From NCBI GenBank assembly GCA_029268515.1, contig JAQWNP010000006.1:62001-126000 (forward strand): a stretch of DNA of 64,000 bases. Reading direction: 5' to 3'. Shown one piece after another: positions 45,188-54,900 of the stretch (the first letter of the stretch is position 1; every line of letters begins with the position of its first letter). The notes below the pieces were generated by a model that was given only the letters and a program-made list of their open reading frames with translations, was not told the origin of the DNA and made no database searches. This DNA is from Phycisphaerales bacterium. Lineage in GTDB: Bacteria > Planctomycetota > Phycisphaerae > Phycisphaerales > SM1A02. A program made the translations under genes and the position numbers.

Positions 45188-46567
45188 TCAGCGATCAACG
45201 CGCGGATCCCAGAAGTCGAAACGAATCGTGGCGAGTTTTTCGAAATCCGCCTTTGGCAACGTCACGTAAGCGCGAATCAGAATCGTGTCAGTAGTGAATT
45301 GATCTAAATTAAAACGAGGCGTGATCACAATTGGGTTCTTACCCGTGTCCGTGTCAGAAAACTGGTATCCCGCAAAGCTTCCCAGGATCCATGTACTTAC
45401 AGTACCCCCCGATGGTCGGCCGAATGGCTCGCTAAAAGGGATCGGATCCTTGTTACCCTTAGGGTACCGTTCATCACCCCACAGTGTACGTTTAAATAGC
45501 GAGACCTCGTCTTGCGTGAGTACATTGCCTGAAGAAGATTCAAGCACAACCCGTAAATGGGGAAGTGAGTTGCGTTGGAAGTAAGGGTCTGGGTTGTTTG
45601 AATTCGACTGCCACTTAACGAAAGGTTCGATGAGATCAGCATTGAGCACGAAGGCATCAAATCCTTCGTGCATACCATACTTGTCGCGTGACCGGCTAAG
45701 AAACACCACAAACTGCTGTGGGTTGGGTTGTTCTAACTGGACCTGTAGTGCACCTTGCTTGGCTCCAAGTTGGCTAGAACGCGTTGACCACCTTCGCTCT
45801 ATCGTGGGGTATGCTGTGAACGCCTGTCTTTTTTCTTCTACGTAAGCTTTGTCGTTGCTCCCTGAGTTAACCTCAGCTGGCAGTGACTTGAGAGCAACCG
45901 CACGCAATACCTTCTCCAGATTCGGATAGACCTTCTCGTAGTATGTTTCAAGGTCGTAGTAGATCTGGATGTTGAGTGCGATCAAGACGTTGTCCCCGAC
46001 CATCTTGATGTCGTCTTTAGGTGGCCTACCATCCTTGATTCGCTTGCCGTTACGATCAACCAGACGGGCGACTAACAACCGAGGCGCGAGGCCTTTAAAG
46101 AGTCGGTCAAGTGTCTCCGCCTGCAACTGAACATTGTCTTGATTTGCAGCAAGTTCGGCAGCCAACGATTCACCATCGATGTTCACTGCACTTAAGGCCG
46201 CGTCCTGAATCCGGCCGACAATCTGTGCTGGAACGATCGTTACTTCACATTCGACAACGATTTCGTCGCCTTCAAAGCGCTGATCGATCACCTTACTGGT
46301 CACACTCTCGGCATTGGAGAATGCTGTGATCGTCTCATTGACGACTTCTTCGTTCTCAATGACGGTATCTGCCTCGATATACTCTCCAACCACTTCACGC
46401 AGCGCGTTCATAATCGCATCTTTTCGCGCTTCGCCGATAGACCCGCCGCGACCGGTGGCATTGATTGTGATCGGCTCCACTTCTTGAGCGACGCTCGATG
46501 GACTCACACCTGTTATTGATAGAACGATGATCAATGCTGAGAGTAGATATGTTGCGTTGCACTTCAT
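45188..46567 (-). CDS. Cassette protein A: exported LPP20/FlgT-N-like domain protein
   Basis: The 459-residue precursor has a signal peptide (ALIIVLSITGVSPSSVAQ). Residues 33-120 form a domain with the pattern of FlgT-N/LPP20-like modules: ATGRGGSIGEARKDAIMNAL, REVVGEYIEADT, then VTSKVIDQRFEGDEIVVECEV. Residues about 135-230 (SLAAELAANQDN, RLLVARLVDRNGKRI, DGRPPKDDI, YYDLETYYEKVYPNLEKVLRA) align closely with cassette protein D, proving they are paralogues. The C-terminal half is strand-rich (FDAFVLNADLIEPFVKWQ). Function unknown; an envelope-associated role is inferred from export. Its ATG overlaps the small upstream gene by 4 bp. Confidence 0.85.
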   Translation of the reverse strand: MKCNATYLLSALIIVLSITGVSPSSVAQEVEPITINATGRGGSIGEARKDAIMNALREVVGEYIEADTVIENEEVVNETITAFSNAESVTSKVIDQRFEGDEIVVECEVTIVPAQIVGRIQDAALSAVNIDGESLAAELAANQDNVQLQAETLDRLFKGLAPRLLVARLVDRNGKRIKDGRPPKDDIKMVGDNVLIALNIQIYYDLETYYEKVYPNLEKVLRAVALKSLPAEVNSGSNDKAYVEEKRQAFTAYPTIERRWSTRSSQLGAKQGALQVQLEQPNPQQFVVFLSRSRDKYGMHEGFDAFVLNADLIEPFVKWQSNSNNPDPYFQRNSLPHLRVVLESSSGNVLTQDEVSLFKRTLWGDERYPKGNKDPIPFSEPFGRPSGGTVSTWILGSFAGYQFSDTDTGKNPIVITPRFNLDQFTTDTILIRAYVTLPKADFEKLATIRFDFWDPRVDR

Positions 46568-46797
46568 GCCATCTTCTCCTTCAGCTCACACTTTGCCATA
46601 GGTTTTCCCTCAAATGCGCCGCCGGGCTTTGGTGGTTTTTCACGTTCGACAAACGGTGGAAGTCCCCATGGAACATAAGTCCCGCCATACACCCCACCAG
46701 GTTCTGGCGTTTGATCCTCCGCGCGAATAGCTACTGCCGCGACCGAAAACAGTGTTATGAGCAATGTGACTGAAGCCAACAAGTTGGGATGAAACAT
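46564..46797 (-). CDS. Cassette small secreted Pro/Gly-rich protein
   Basis: A 77-codon gene whose TGA overlaps the ATG of cassette gene A (ATGA), the usual sign of translational coupling. The N-terminus is a good signal peptide (LLASVTLLITLFSVAAVAIRA, cleavage near AED). The roughly 50-residue mature part is rich in Pro and Gly (PEPGGVYGG, PKPGGAFEG) and ends Lys-rich. A related PGGAFG string occurs late in cassette protein D. No family recognised. It is the first gene of the leftward pair and could be a secreted partner of protein A. Confidence 0.65.
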   Translation of the reverse strand: MFHPNLLASVTLLITLFSVAAVAIRAEDQTPEPGGVYGGTYVPWGLPPFVEREKPPKPGGAFEGKPMAKCELKEKMA

Positions 46798-46874
46798 TAT
46801 TTAACCTCCGTCTGATATGATGAAAGCCTCGGTTTGTGAACACGCCTGCGTTTTAGAAACAGAGGTTACTTCAG

Positions 46875-48296
46875 ATGCTACCAGCTGAGAGAACCGTATT
46901 GACCGTGCTCGCTGTAATTTTTGCACTGACCGCAACACTGACAGCGCAAACGAAGCCAGAACTTGCGATGACGCTTCTTGAGCAGGCAAATCTCCAAGAC
47001 GAGATCGCCGGTGCTGGTATCGTTGAGTGGGATGGCAAGATGGCGCTGATTGCCGTAGGCGAAGGTATTCCGGCGAAAGATGCCACAACTGGTCCAGTGA
47101 GAGAACGTACCGCGAAGTTAGCTGCATTCACCGTCGCCAAAGGTGAGCTCATTAAGTATCTCAAAGGCATGGACATTACAGCCAGAACCGAGGTCGTTCG
47201 CCGCGTCATTACAACTGATACCAATGAAGGCTCATTGGCCGACCTGGAAGTAACCACAACTGAGTCATTTAACAGCCTTGCTGTAGGAGCACTTCGCGCT
47301 GCCATTCCGATCTCTTCAACCTACAACACCAATGAAGAAGTTGCGCGAACTGTTATTCTCTCGATACCTGAAGATGCCCGAGGATTTGATCGTTTGGGAC
47401 CAGGTGTACGTATTGCAAACTCAACTGAGCAAGCGATGGATGAACTTGAGCAAGAAGCCATTTCTGGTTCAATACCTCCTTCCGGTGCAACTGTTCTCGT
47501 GATACGGGGGGATACGCCAGATGAGACATGGATACTTGCTTGGGGTTCTGAACCATCTAGTGGGTCAATTCGTGTCGCTGGAACAAAAGCCAGGCTTCGT
47601 GCAGGCCGAGCACTACGTGCATTTGCTAGCGGTGAAGAACTTGAGGCGAGAGACTCGTTCTCTTCTGAGTTTGCAAAGCTGATCAAGCAGGGTGCGGATG
47701 CAACATCGGAGTTTGAAGCCGGGTCTGAATCACAAATGCTCTATGAGCGCACTCAACGAAGCGCCATCGTAAAGACAAAATCTTCTGGTGTGCAAAGAAC
47801 GCTTCGACAAGCACGGCGCGTTGGCGATTGGGTGATCGTCTTTACCGGTTTTCAATATCAACTAGCAGCGCCGGGATCAGGTCCCCCTCCTGCAAACTGG
47901 GATGGAATTTCCAGATCATTTGAATCTGCCTTTGAAAAAGCAAAGACATGGTCACTTTCGGATCTAGATCCACCAGCAATCGGAACGAGCCATGCATTCG
48001 GTACACGAGCTGCTGGACCATGGGGCATTGGAGTTGCTGTTGCGCCAATACCAGAGGAAGAGCGTGTTAAGGCCGAATTAGCTGATTCACTGACCCTGCT
48101 CGCACGCGCTGCTGCCATAAGAGGTCTGGCGATTGCTTTGGGTCATGAAAATCGCGAAACTGTTGAAGCTAATATCATTGGTCAATTTAAAACACAGGTC
48201 TATGAAGATCATGGACGACTGCGTGTTTTTTGCTTGATATCAAATGATCAAGTTCAGGATATTAAAACTTCGGGTGCGAAGATCAATACAGAATAA
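46875..48296 (+). CDS. Cassette protein B: exported protein with LPP20-like repeats
   Basis: The 473-residue precursor has a signal peptide (RTVLTVLAVIFALTATLTAQ). Three stretches have the LPP20-like strand-helix pattern. The first is ALIAVGEGIPAKDATTG followed by a long helix and KGMDITARTEVVRR (about 55-160). The second is WILAWGSEPS, ARLRAGRALRAFASGEEL and DWVIVFTGFQ (about 215-330). The third is GIGVAVAPIPEE, LLARAAAIRGLAIALG and GRLRVFCLIS (about 380-465). GAGG lies 8 bp upstream of the ATG. It is first in the rightward three-gene run. Assignment to the LPP20 superfamily is by pattern only; function unknown. Confidence 0.8.
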   Translation: MLPAERTVLTVLAVIFALTATLTAQTKPELAMTLLEQANLQDEIAGAGIVEWDGKMALIAVGEGIPAKDATTGPVRERTAKLAAFTVAKGELIKYLKGMDITARTEVVRRVITTDTNEGSLADLEVTTTESFNSLAVGALRAAIPISSTYNTNEEVARTVILSIPEDARGFDRLGPGVRIANSTEQAMDELEQEAISGSIPPSGATVLVIRGDTPDETWILAWGSEPSSGSIRVAGTKARLRAGRALRAFASGEELEARDSFSSEFAKLIKQGADATSEFEAGSESQMLYERTQRSAIVKTKSSGVQRTLRQARRVGDWVIVFTGFQYQLAAPGSGPPPANWDGISRSFESAFEKAKTWSLSDLDPPAIGTSHAFGTRAAGPWGIGVAVAPIPEEERVKAELADSLTLLARAAAIRGLAIALGHENRETVEANIIGQFKTQVYEDHGRLRVFCLISNDQVQDIKTSGAKINTE

Positions 48297-48331
48297 CGTG
48301 CACTCTACAGCACAACTATGAGGATCATGAA

Positions 48332-49669
48332 ATGAAAAAATTACTTACCAGTTTGATAGCGCCAGTGTTCCTGTCAACCAGTATCTGTCTGGCCCAAGAT
48401 CTTGCTGACTTCGGCATCCCTGCTGCCTCTGACAATCCGGCTCAGGAGCGGACCGTCAAAGATCCTGCCGCGGTAACCACCACTGAAAACAGCGAACTCG
48501 ACGAAAAGGTCATCAGCGCAGCAACGACTCAAGATGCTGTGAACGCTGCCCAACAAGAGCTGATCGATAGTGGCGATGAGGCCCGGTTCATTAGCACTGG
48601 AAGTGGCCTGGGAACTGTTGCTGTTGGATATGGAAGCTACAACTTCGATGTTTCGAATGTCAATCTCAAGCTAATTGAACAACGAGCAGCATATCTTGAA
48701 GCAACACTTGAAGCCCGCACGAGTATGGCTGAGTTTTTGAGAGGGCTTTCGTTGGAAGGTAAACAAGAACTCGTCAAACAGTTCGACATGGTTGATGGTG
48801 GCGAGGAATCTTTAGCAAATATGTCTTCGATTTCCTCTGAGTCAATCAACGAACGTGTCAACGGTATGCTGCGCGGCGTCGTAATCTACGACGTCCAAGA
48901 TGATCCGCAGGAAGGTACTGTGTGTGTGACCGTCGTTACGACACCGAAAACACAGGGTGCGATTCAGGCGACTGGAAACAACACCATGATCGCTGAGAAT
49001 ATTGCTGACGGTCTCCAGGCAATATTTACAGAGGTAAAGGCTGGCCTTGTACCGCCAGATGGCGGCCGTGTCGTTACCGTACCCAGCTCAGGCCAGATTG
49101 CTTGGGTCGGGTTCGGCAGTGAGATCAACCGAACCAATCGTAACAAGACCTTACAGCGCGAACTCAAGCGAGAAGCTGTCGACACTGCAAAAATGCGTGC
49201 GCGCCGTTCGCTGCTCGCAGTTATTAATGGTGAAAACGTCAGCAAGGACTCCCAGCTCAACCAGGAACTTGAGAAACAGATCACCCAGTTCGATCGAATT
49301 CCCGGGGTTGAAGGAGAAGCGGGCATCGAACGCAAGGAAGAAGACGCAGTTTCTGCCTTCGCTCAACAGGTTAAAACACGTGCGTTCGGATCGACCACTA
49401 CGGGTACGCTCCCTCCAGGCGTAAGTGTCAAAAGCTACCAAAGCAAGGATGGCTCATGGAGCTACGCTGTCGCCATCTATACAGCGCAAGCAACCGACGC
49501 TGCTAAGAGCCTGGCACAAGTGATGGACGCCAACTCACCATTGGGTTCTGTCAGTCAGACACGTGGTTTCGAAACCAATCCGGATGGTTCTTTCAAGCGA
49601 GGTCCTGATGGTAATTTGATACCAAAGTCGATTGGTTCAGGTCGTGTCACCAAGGATGAAGACCTCTAA
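48332..49669 (+). CDS. Cassette protein C: exported protein with two LPP20-like domains
   Basis: The 445-residue precursor has a signal peptide (KKLLTSLIAPVFLSTSICLAQ). Two similar modules are visible. One is at about 95-215 (TVAVGYGSYNFDVSNVN, LEATLEARTSMAEFLRGLS, GVVIYDVQDD, VCVTVVTTP). The other is at about 250-385 (QIAWVGFGSEI, VDTAKMRARRSLLAVINGE, SYAVAIYTAQATDAA). Each follows a strand, a helix rich in A/R/E and closing strands, as in protein B. A Gly/Asp-rich tail (NPDGSFKRGPDGN) ends the protein. It follows gene B by 35 bp with GAGG before its ATG. Function unknown. Confidence 0.8.
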   Translation: MKKLLTSLIAPVFLSTSICLAQDLADFGIPAASDNPAQERTVKDPAAVTTTENSELDEKVISAATTQDAVNAAQQELIDSGDEARFISTGSGLGTVAVGYGSYNFDVSNVNLKLIEQRAAYLEATLEARTSMAEFLRGLSLEGKQELVKQFDMVDGGEESLANMSSISSESINERVNGMLRGVVIYDVQDDPQEGTVCVTVVTTPKTQGAIQATGNNTMIAENIADGLQAIFTEVKAGLVPPDGGRVVTVPSSGQIAWVGFGSEINRTNRNKTLQRELKREAVDTAKMRARRSLLAVINGENVSKDSQLNQELEKQITQFDRIPGVEGEAGIERKEEDAVSAFAQQVKTRAFGSTTTGTLPPGVSVKSYQSKDGSWSYAVAIYTAQATDAAKSLAQVMDANSPLGSVSQTRGFETNPDGSFKRGPDGNLIPKSIGSGRVTKDEDL

Positions 49670-49729
49670 GCTACAAACTTCAATTCCTGGCATTCCCGTC
49701 ATGATGATCGAAAGCGAGTGCTATTACCG

Positions 49730-51892
49730 ATGTCCCACGCTCACCATGTAATACAACGACGAACCCGGACGAGCATCATGGCACTGCTCGTGATGTTGAT
49801 ATGGCCAACCATGGCGTTACCGTCGATGGCAGCTTCGTTCGCGCAGGATGACTCCAAGTGGATCGAGGTCGAAGCTGAGGGGCGCGGTGCCACAGCCAAG
49901 GAAGCACGCAAGGCGGCCATGCTTGCGGCACTGCGCAAGATTGCTGGCGAGTTCCTCGTGCAGAACACTGTCATGGAAAATGACCAGATCACCGATGACG
50001 AGCTGCTGACATTCACCACTCAGAAGGCCTTTGAAAGTGAAGATCTAGAAGGCTTTCCCACCATTGAGGGTGATGGCACCTGGTACGTAAAGATGAAGAT
50101 CCGAGTCATCGCCCGTGATTTCAAGCAAATGATCGATCGCTTTAGACCAACGACGGTTACCGGCAAACAGACCGTCGAGGCCGAAGGGATCGGCAAATCC
50201 GCGGTCGAAGCTGAACGAAATGCCATTGCCAATGGCATTCGCCAGATCATCGGCGAGCATATTGACTCTGAGATCGTGATTAACGACGAGCGTGTGGTGA
50301 AGGATCTGATCAAGAGCTACACCACCAGCAAGAACGTCACCAGCGAGCGCATCGGAAACTTTCGGGTTGTAGGAGATGAAGTCGCAGTCACCATGCGGGT
50401 GACTGCGGAGCTGGAGCCCTTGTATGCAATGTTCCGCGAGCGCTCAACCAGTGCAACGGTGATTGATGGAGATGTCTTAGCTGCCGAGTTAGACCTGGCT
50501 CGTGACAACATCGTGGCACAAAGAAAGATCCTCGAAAATTTGCTTCTTGATCTTCCAACGCGACTGCTCATCGCAAGGCTAGTTGACCGCGATGGCAAAC
50601 CAATACTCGATGGGCGTCCCACTAAGAAAGATATGAGACCGATCGTGGGATCGGATCAAATAGCAATAGCCGTGAATATTGAGTGCTACTTTGATCTAGA
50701 AACCTTCTACACAAAAGTCGCACCTGCATTGAGTCGAGCACTCCATGCGATGTCAGAGTCTCATAAAGAAAATGTTTATCGCGTCTCTAAGGAAGACGAT
50801 CCAAATCAACCAAGCAGAACCTTGTTTACAGATGAACCGACTGTACCACTGGATTTTTCTGTGATGCCTTGGAAAGCCGAATTTTCGCCAGACTTATTTG
50901 AAGTCGTGCTCGCTCGGACGCGCAATGAAGATGGCTCTTTGGTTGTTTTCGACCGCTTTCTATTATCGACCGAGCTGTTGCTTGGGTTCACGAATGTCTG
51001 TCAACTGCAAGCACAGAAGGATTGGACTGATTCTGGTAAGTGGAGTCGCCTTGACATAGCGGTTTCTGTTGATTTTCTTGATGCAGATGGATTACTTATT
51101 CAATCCCAAACGCAATTTGCTAGCAGCACCTTCTGGCAGCCCTCTCAAAGGACCAATACCTGGGGCATAGACCTTCCAATTGATATTGGTAGCCGCTCTT
51201 CGCGCGAGTCATTCAATCTCCTAAGTCGTCTAAGTGGTGGTGATAAATACCGATTGATCATTCTTCCTGGTTTCACTCGCTTTCTAAATCTTGGAATCTT
51301 GGATAATCCTTCTTGGTTCTCTGACACCACCGTTTCCAGGTTTGAATTACGAATGAATGAATCGGATCTGGAAAGACTTGATCGTATTGAACTACATGGC
51401 CAGCTTGTTGAAATCGGCTACAGGAGACATGGGTCATCGGGGATCAAGAACATTGTGAATCCAGATATAGAGTCAAGGGCGCTTGGCTGGAAAGACGCCC
51501 AAGGCAACCCCATCGAGCCGGGGGGCGCCTTTGGGAGATCAAATCGATCAAGTAGAACCCGGGCCAATCGAGGATCTTCATCAAGCGCAAGTGGCCAGGC
51601 TCCGACCACCAACCAGGAATCACCGCGGCAAGCAGAGTTGAAACAGTTCGATGGACTGGTCTACAAGCTTGGTAACTATGCCATGAATGGCATCTGCGAC
51701 AAGGCCCGTTCGACCGCAGATGAACTTCTCTCGATGGATCAAGAGCTTATGAACGAAGATAAGCTGTGGCTCGGCATCACCAAAACTGGCCGCTGCCCCA
51801 GGGCGCAAAAGGAACTTCTCGAAAAGCTAATTGAGCTCTACCCAGATCGTCCTCGCACCAACACTGCCAAGAAAATGCTCAAGAAGCTTTAA
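49730..51892 (+). CDS. Cassette protein D: exported protein with tandem FlgT-N-like domains and TPR-like tail
   Basis: The ATG at 49730 gives a signal peptide (MALLVMLIWPTMALPSMAASFAQ, given as two parts MALLVMLIWPTMA and LPSMAASFAQ); a GTG at 49718 is possible. Two FlgT-N/LPP20-like domains follow: VEAEGRGATAKEARKAAM (about 44-130) and VEAEGIGKSAVEAERNAI (about 147-230). Next comes a region shared with protein A (RLLIARLVDRDGKPI, DGRPTKKDM, YFDLETFYTKV). A Ser/Arg-rich linker (SSRTRANRGSSSSASG) leads to a helical C-terminus that looks like TPR repeats (AQKELLEKLIELYPDRP). At 720 residues it is the largest cassette protein and possibly a scaffold for the others. Confidence 0.83.
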   Translation: MSHAHHVIQRRTRTSIMALLVMLIWPTMALPSMAASFAQDDSKWIEVEAEGRGATAKEARKAAMLAALRKIAGEFLVQNTVMENDQITDDELLTFTTQKAFESEDLEGFPTIEGDGTWYVKMKIRVIARDFKQMIDRFRPTTVTGKQTVEAEGIGKSAVEAERNAIANGIRQIIGEHIDSEIVINDERVVKDLIKSYTTSKNVTSERIGNFRVVGDEVAVTMRVTAELEPLYAMFRERSTSATVIDGDVLAAELDLARDNIVAQRKILENLLLDLPTRLLIARLVDRDGKPILDGRPTKKDMRPIVGSDQIAIAVNIECYFDLETFYTKVAPALSRALHAMSESHKENVYRVSKEDDPNQPSRTLFTDEPTVPLDFSVMPWKAEFSPDLFEVVLARTRNEDGSLVVFDRFLLSTELLLGFTNVCQLQAQKDWTDSGKWSRLDIAVSVDFLDADGLLIQSQTQFASSTFWQPSQRTNTWGIDLPIDIGSRSSRESFNLLSRLSGGDKYRLIILPGFTRFLNLGILDNPSWFSDTTVSRFELRMNESDLERLDRIELHGQLVEIGYRRHGSSGIKNIVNPDIESRALGWKDAQGNPIEPGGAFGRSNRSSRTRANRGSSSSASGQAPTTNQESPRQAELKQFDGLVYKLGNYAMNGICDKARSTADELLSMDQELMNEDKLWLGITKTGRCPRAQKELLEKLIELYPDRPRTNTAKKMLKKL

Positions 51893-51921
51893 CGCCCAAC
51901 AACCAAGAGCGACACCCTCTT

Positions 51922-51994
51922 CATCGAGCGCCTCATGGCTGATCGGTAATTTACGATTCTGTTGCAAATCGATCGACGTCGACTGGGACGTGAA
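51922..51994 (+). repeat. 73-bp direct repeat, copy 2 (right end of cassette)
   Basis: Identical to 45109-45181. On the minus strand it encodes the last codons and stop of the addA-like gene; on the plus strand it carries an orphan copy of the pepP C-terminal codons (ending RLMADR, stop). The first bases outside the shared stretch differ on both sides, so the repeat length is exactly 73. Confidence 0.97.
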
Positions 51995-54900
51995 GGTCAC
52001 GATGCAGCAGCATGAGCGATGTATCAATACAACTCACATCAATACTAAGTAGCTTCGACGCTGCAAAACGATAACCCGCTAGTTGTGGTGCATAGCGGTG
52101 CACCAGAAGATCAACTGCCTCTGGATTCTCTTCGTCAATGAAGTCTGTCTTATAGTCAATGACATGCGCAGAAACAATCTGCTCTCCCTCACGCCCAACA
52201 ATTAAACGATCAATAATACCACTCAATTGGTTTTCGAGCCGAATTGTGCGATGAGCAAAGTTTGTACCCGCTGGCACCTTAACCGCAAACGGTTGCTCAT
52301 TGCGCACCAGGCTTGTTGCCTTCGACTGTCCAGATGGCATTGCCAACAGCGCCTGCAGCTTGGGTTGACGCAACATCTCAAGAAACTCATTGGCCCACTT
52401 GTTCAGTAGCCCCGGCTCGATATGGTGATCATCTAATCGTGCTAACAACTGCGATTGGGTTGGCGCGGTCTCAAACCACTCAATATCACTTAACCATTCA
52501 TGCATCGCTGTACCACGGTCAAGTGTTGCTGACCGTCGTGGCTGAAGCACCTGATTGCCTTGTACAACGGTGCTGCCCTCAAGTTCTGATGGACTGACGC
52601 TGGCCAGTCCACGGCGATATTGGGCTGTTTCTGAAAGGCGTACCCGAGCAGTCTGCACTGGATGTCCGCTCACATCAGGCTCTTTTTGCTCTTGCAAACG
52701 ACCACCAATATTTTCAGCTGTTGCCTGCCCTGCCATCATGATCTTTTCGACGGGCATAGGGTGCTGATAAACCACTGAATCTGCGGGCGCGTGAACATCA
52801 CCTGTGAGTGCACAAAGCAGAACATCTGCATTGGTACTTCCGGCTTTCTTCTTGCTGAGCTTGGTTGGCTCTAGCACGATGTGTAATTCATATCTTGATC
52901 TTGTCATGGCCACATAGAGCACACATAAGGCATCGCTAATCGCATGCCCATAGGTACTGGCATACATCTCATTGAGTGTCTCATCAATTGGACAAAGTTC
53001 TCGAGAAAGACCTATCGACACTCGCGTTGGCGCTGCTAATGGGTCATCATTCTCCGTCATCAGTGATGCTCGGCGAACCAATGCACTATCAAGATCTGGA
53101 AGAATCACGATATCAAACTGAAGCCCCTTCGAAGCATGAATAGTCATTGCCTGAACATGAGCGGTACGGGGATTGCTTATTTTTGTTTTCTCAATGTGAC
53201 GAACCACATCGCTTGGTCGCATACCTGGCTCAAAGATATCATCTGTAAGAAAGCGTATTAACTGACTCATTCGCAACTGATCGTGTCCATCGAGATATGG
53301 CACCATTGATTCTGACCACATTCGAACTGACTGCGCATACCCTTCTTCAGCGAGTGTCGATCGTGCTTTTGCAATCCAACCAGAAAGCGCCTGCTCCTCA
53401 TCTGCTACATCGCCAATCACTTCTTTGTGCAATGGTGAATTCAGTACGTGGAAACGCGCTGTGGTCGAACCTGGCTGATCAATCATGCTCAGCAGCGATG
53501 TAACAAGTGTCACGGCCACCGAGTCGGTTAAAGGATTGCCGCCCCGCTCACTTGCTGCAATGGGCTGATCTCCAGTCCATAGATCATCGATAAACGAAGC
53601 AATTTCGCCCTTGGAATTACTTCGAAAGAGCACACCAATTGTTGCTGATGGCGCCGCTTTTACTGCTTGGCGTACAAGATCTGCCGCTTTTTCTGCTGTT
53701 GTTTGCTCTTGGGCAGATGTCACCAACTGAACCAAACCACGCTGATCGCGAAGTGAAGGCGCACTTGTATGTTGCGAGAAATGCTGCTCTTGCCATTTCT
53801 TGGCTGCTGCTATTGCAGCATCAACACTCGCGAGCGCTGGATTACGTGCAATATCTTCGAACACTTGGTTCACAACATCAAGTACGACTGGACAGGATCG
53901 ATAACTAATGTCCATCGATTCCACCGCGTCAGCAAGTGCGGGCAACTCATCTGGAAGTACCTCTAGTAATTCAGAACGCCCACCGCGAAACGAGTACAAG
54001 CTCTGCTTCGGATCACCGACACACATAAAGCTTCGATCCGATCCCTGACTTGATGCTGCGACTTCTCTTGCTAAAGGACGCAGCACCAACCACTGCTGCA
54101 GTGATGTATCTTGGAACTCATCAATCAGAAGATGATCAATAGCGCCATCTAGTTTGAAATACATCGCCTCGAGTCGCCCTAAGACGTTCGCCACCCGTAA
54201 ACGAAAGGTAATGTCGTCAAATCCATAGCAAGGATTCGTTAACCGAAGCGCCGCCAGTTGCAGCGCATATCGCTCGGTGAGTTGACGATACTGATGTGTT
54301 GATGATGCCGTTTCTAAAAGAATCGTCTGCCCTGCATGCTCTATGAGCGGTGCATAGAGATCAATAATCTCATCGGTAATCAGATTGTTCTTTGAACTAT
54401 ACGTCGGTTCCCCATTAAACACTTTTGTTGCCACGCCCGCTTTTAGAAAAGCACGCCAATCTTGTGATTTCGCTTTTTCGGCGTCTTTAAGTCGAGCCTT
54501 GTCGAACGAAGCGGTGCCATGAAACGGTGTTCTTTCAAGCGCTGCAATAGCATCTTGCAGCTGACTGCTGGTGAGCAACCGAGGTCTTGGAAACCAAGTC
54601 CACGCCTCCCGATCTGTTTCACGCACCAATCCATACGCTTCTTTCACAACTTCGACGATTGCCTTCGTTAAATCAGAACGATTAGCTCGCCGGTGAAGTT
54701 CAAAGAGCATGGTCTTGATATCACTGAGATGCTCTGCATCCCATAAACTTGCTACAGCTCGCTCTGTCAGTTCTTCTAACTCGACTTCATTTGCAATCGA
54801 CCAATCGAGTGGCATATCAAGATCAAATGAAAAGGCTTGCGCCAATTGAATAAAAAAGCTATCCAGCGTTGACACACGTATACGACCAAGCCTTGCCAAG

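Larger units (their letters stand above)
45182..51921. mobile_element. 6.7-kb inserted cassette of LPP20/FlgT-N-like exported proteins
   Basis: The segment lies exactly between two copies of a perfect 73-bp direct repeat and holds five genes: two on the minus strand (45188-46567, 46564-46797) and three on the plus strand (46875, 48332, 49730), divergent from a 77-bp promoter gap. All five products carry predicted export signals. The outermost stops lie 6 and 29 bp from the repeats, so the insertion carries little else. No integrase, transposase or terminal inverted repeats were seen. The repeat and gene layout are seen directly; that it is an acquired insertion is inference. Confidence 0.7.

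Noticed and set aside
44807-45198. Minus-strand frames in the 3' end of pepP sharing a peptide with a frame near 51827-52027
   Set aside because: They are antisense to pepP; the shared peptide simply reflects the 73-bp direct repeat.
45182-51921. Classical transposon or integron
   Set aside because: No transposase or integrase, no terminal inverted repeats and no attC-like sites; the 73-bp direct repeat is the only boundary signal.
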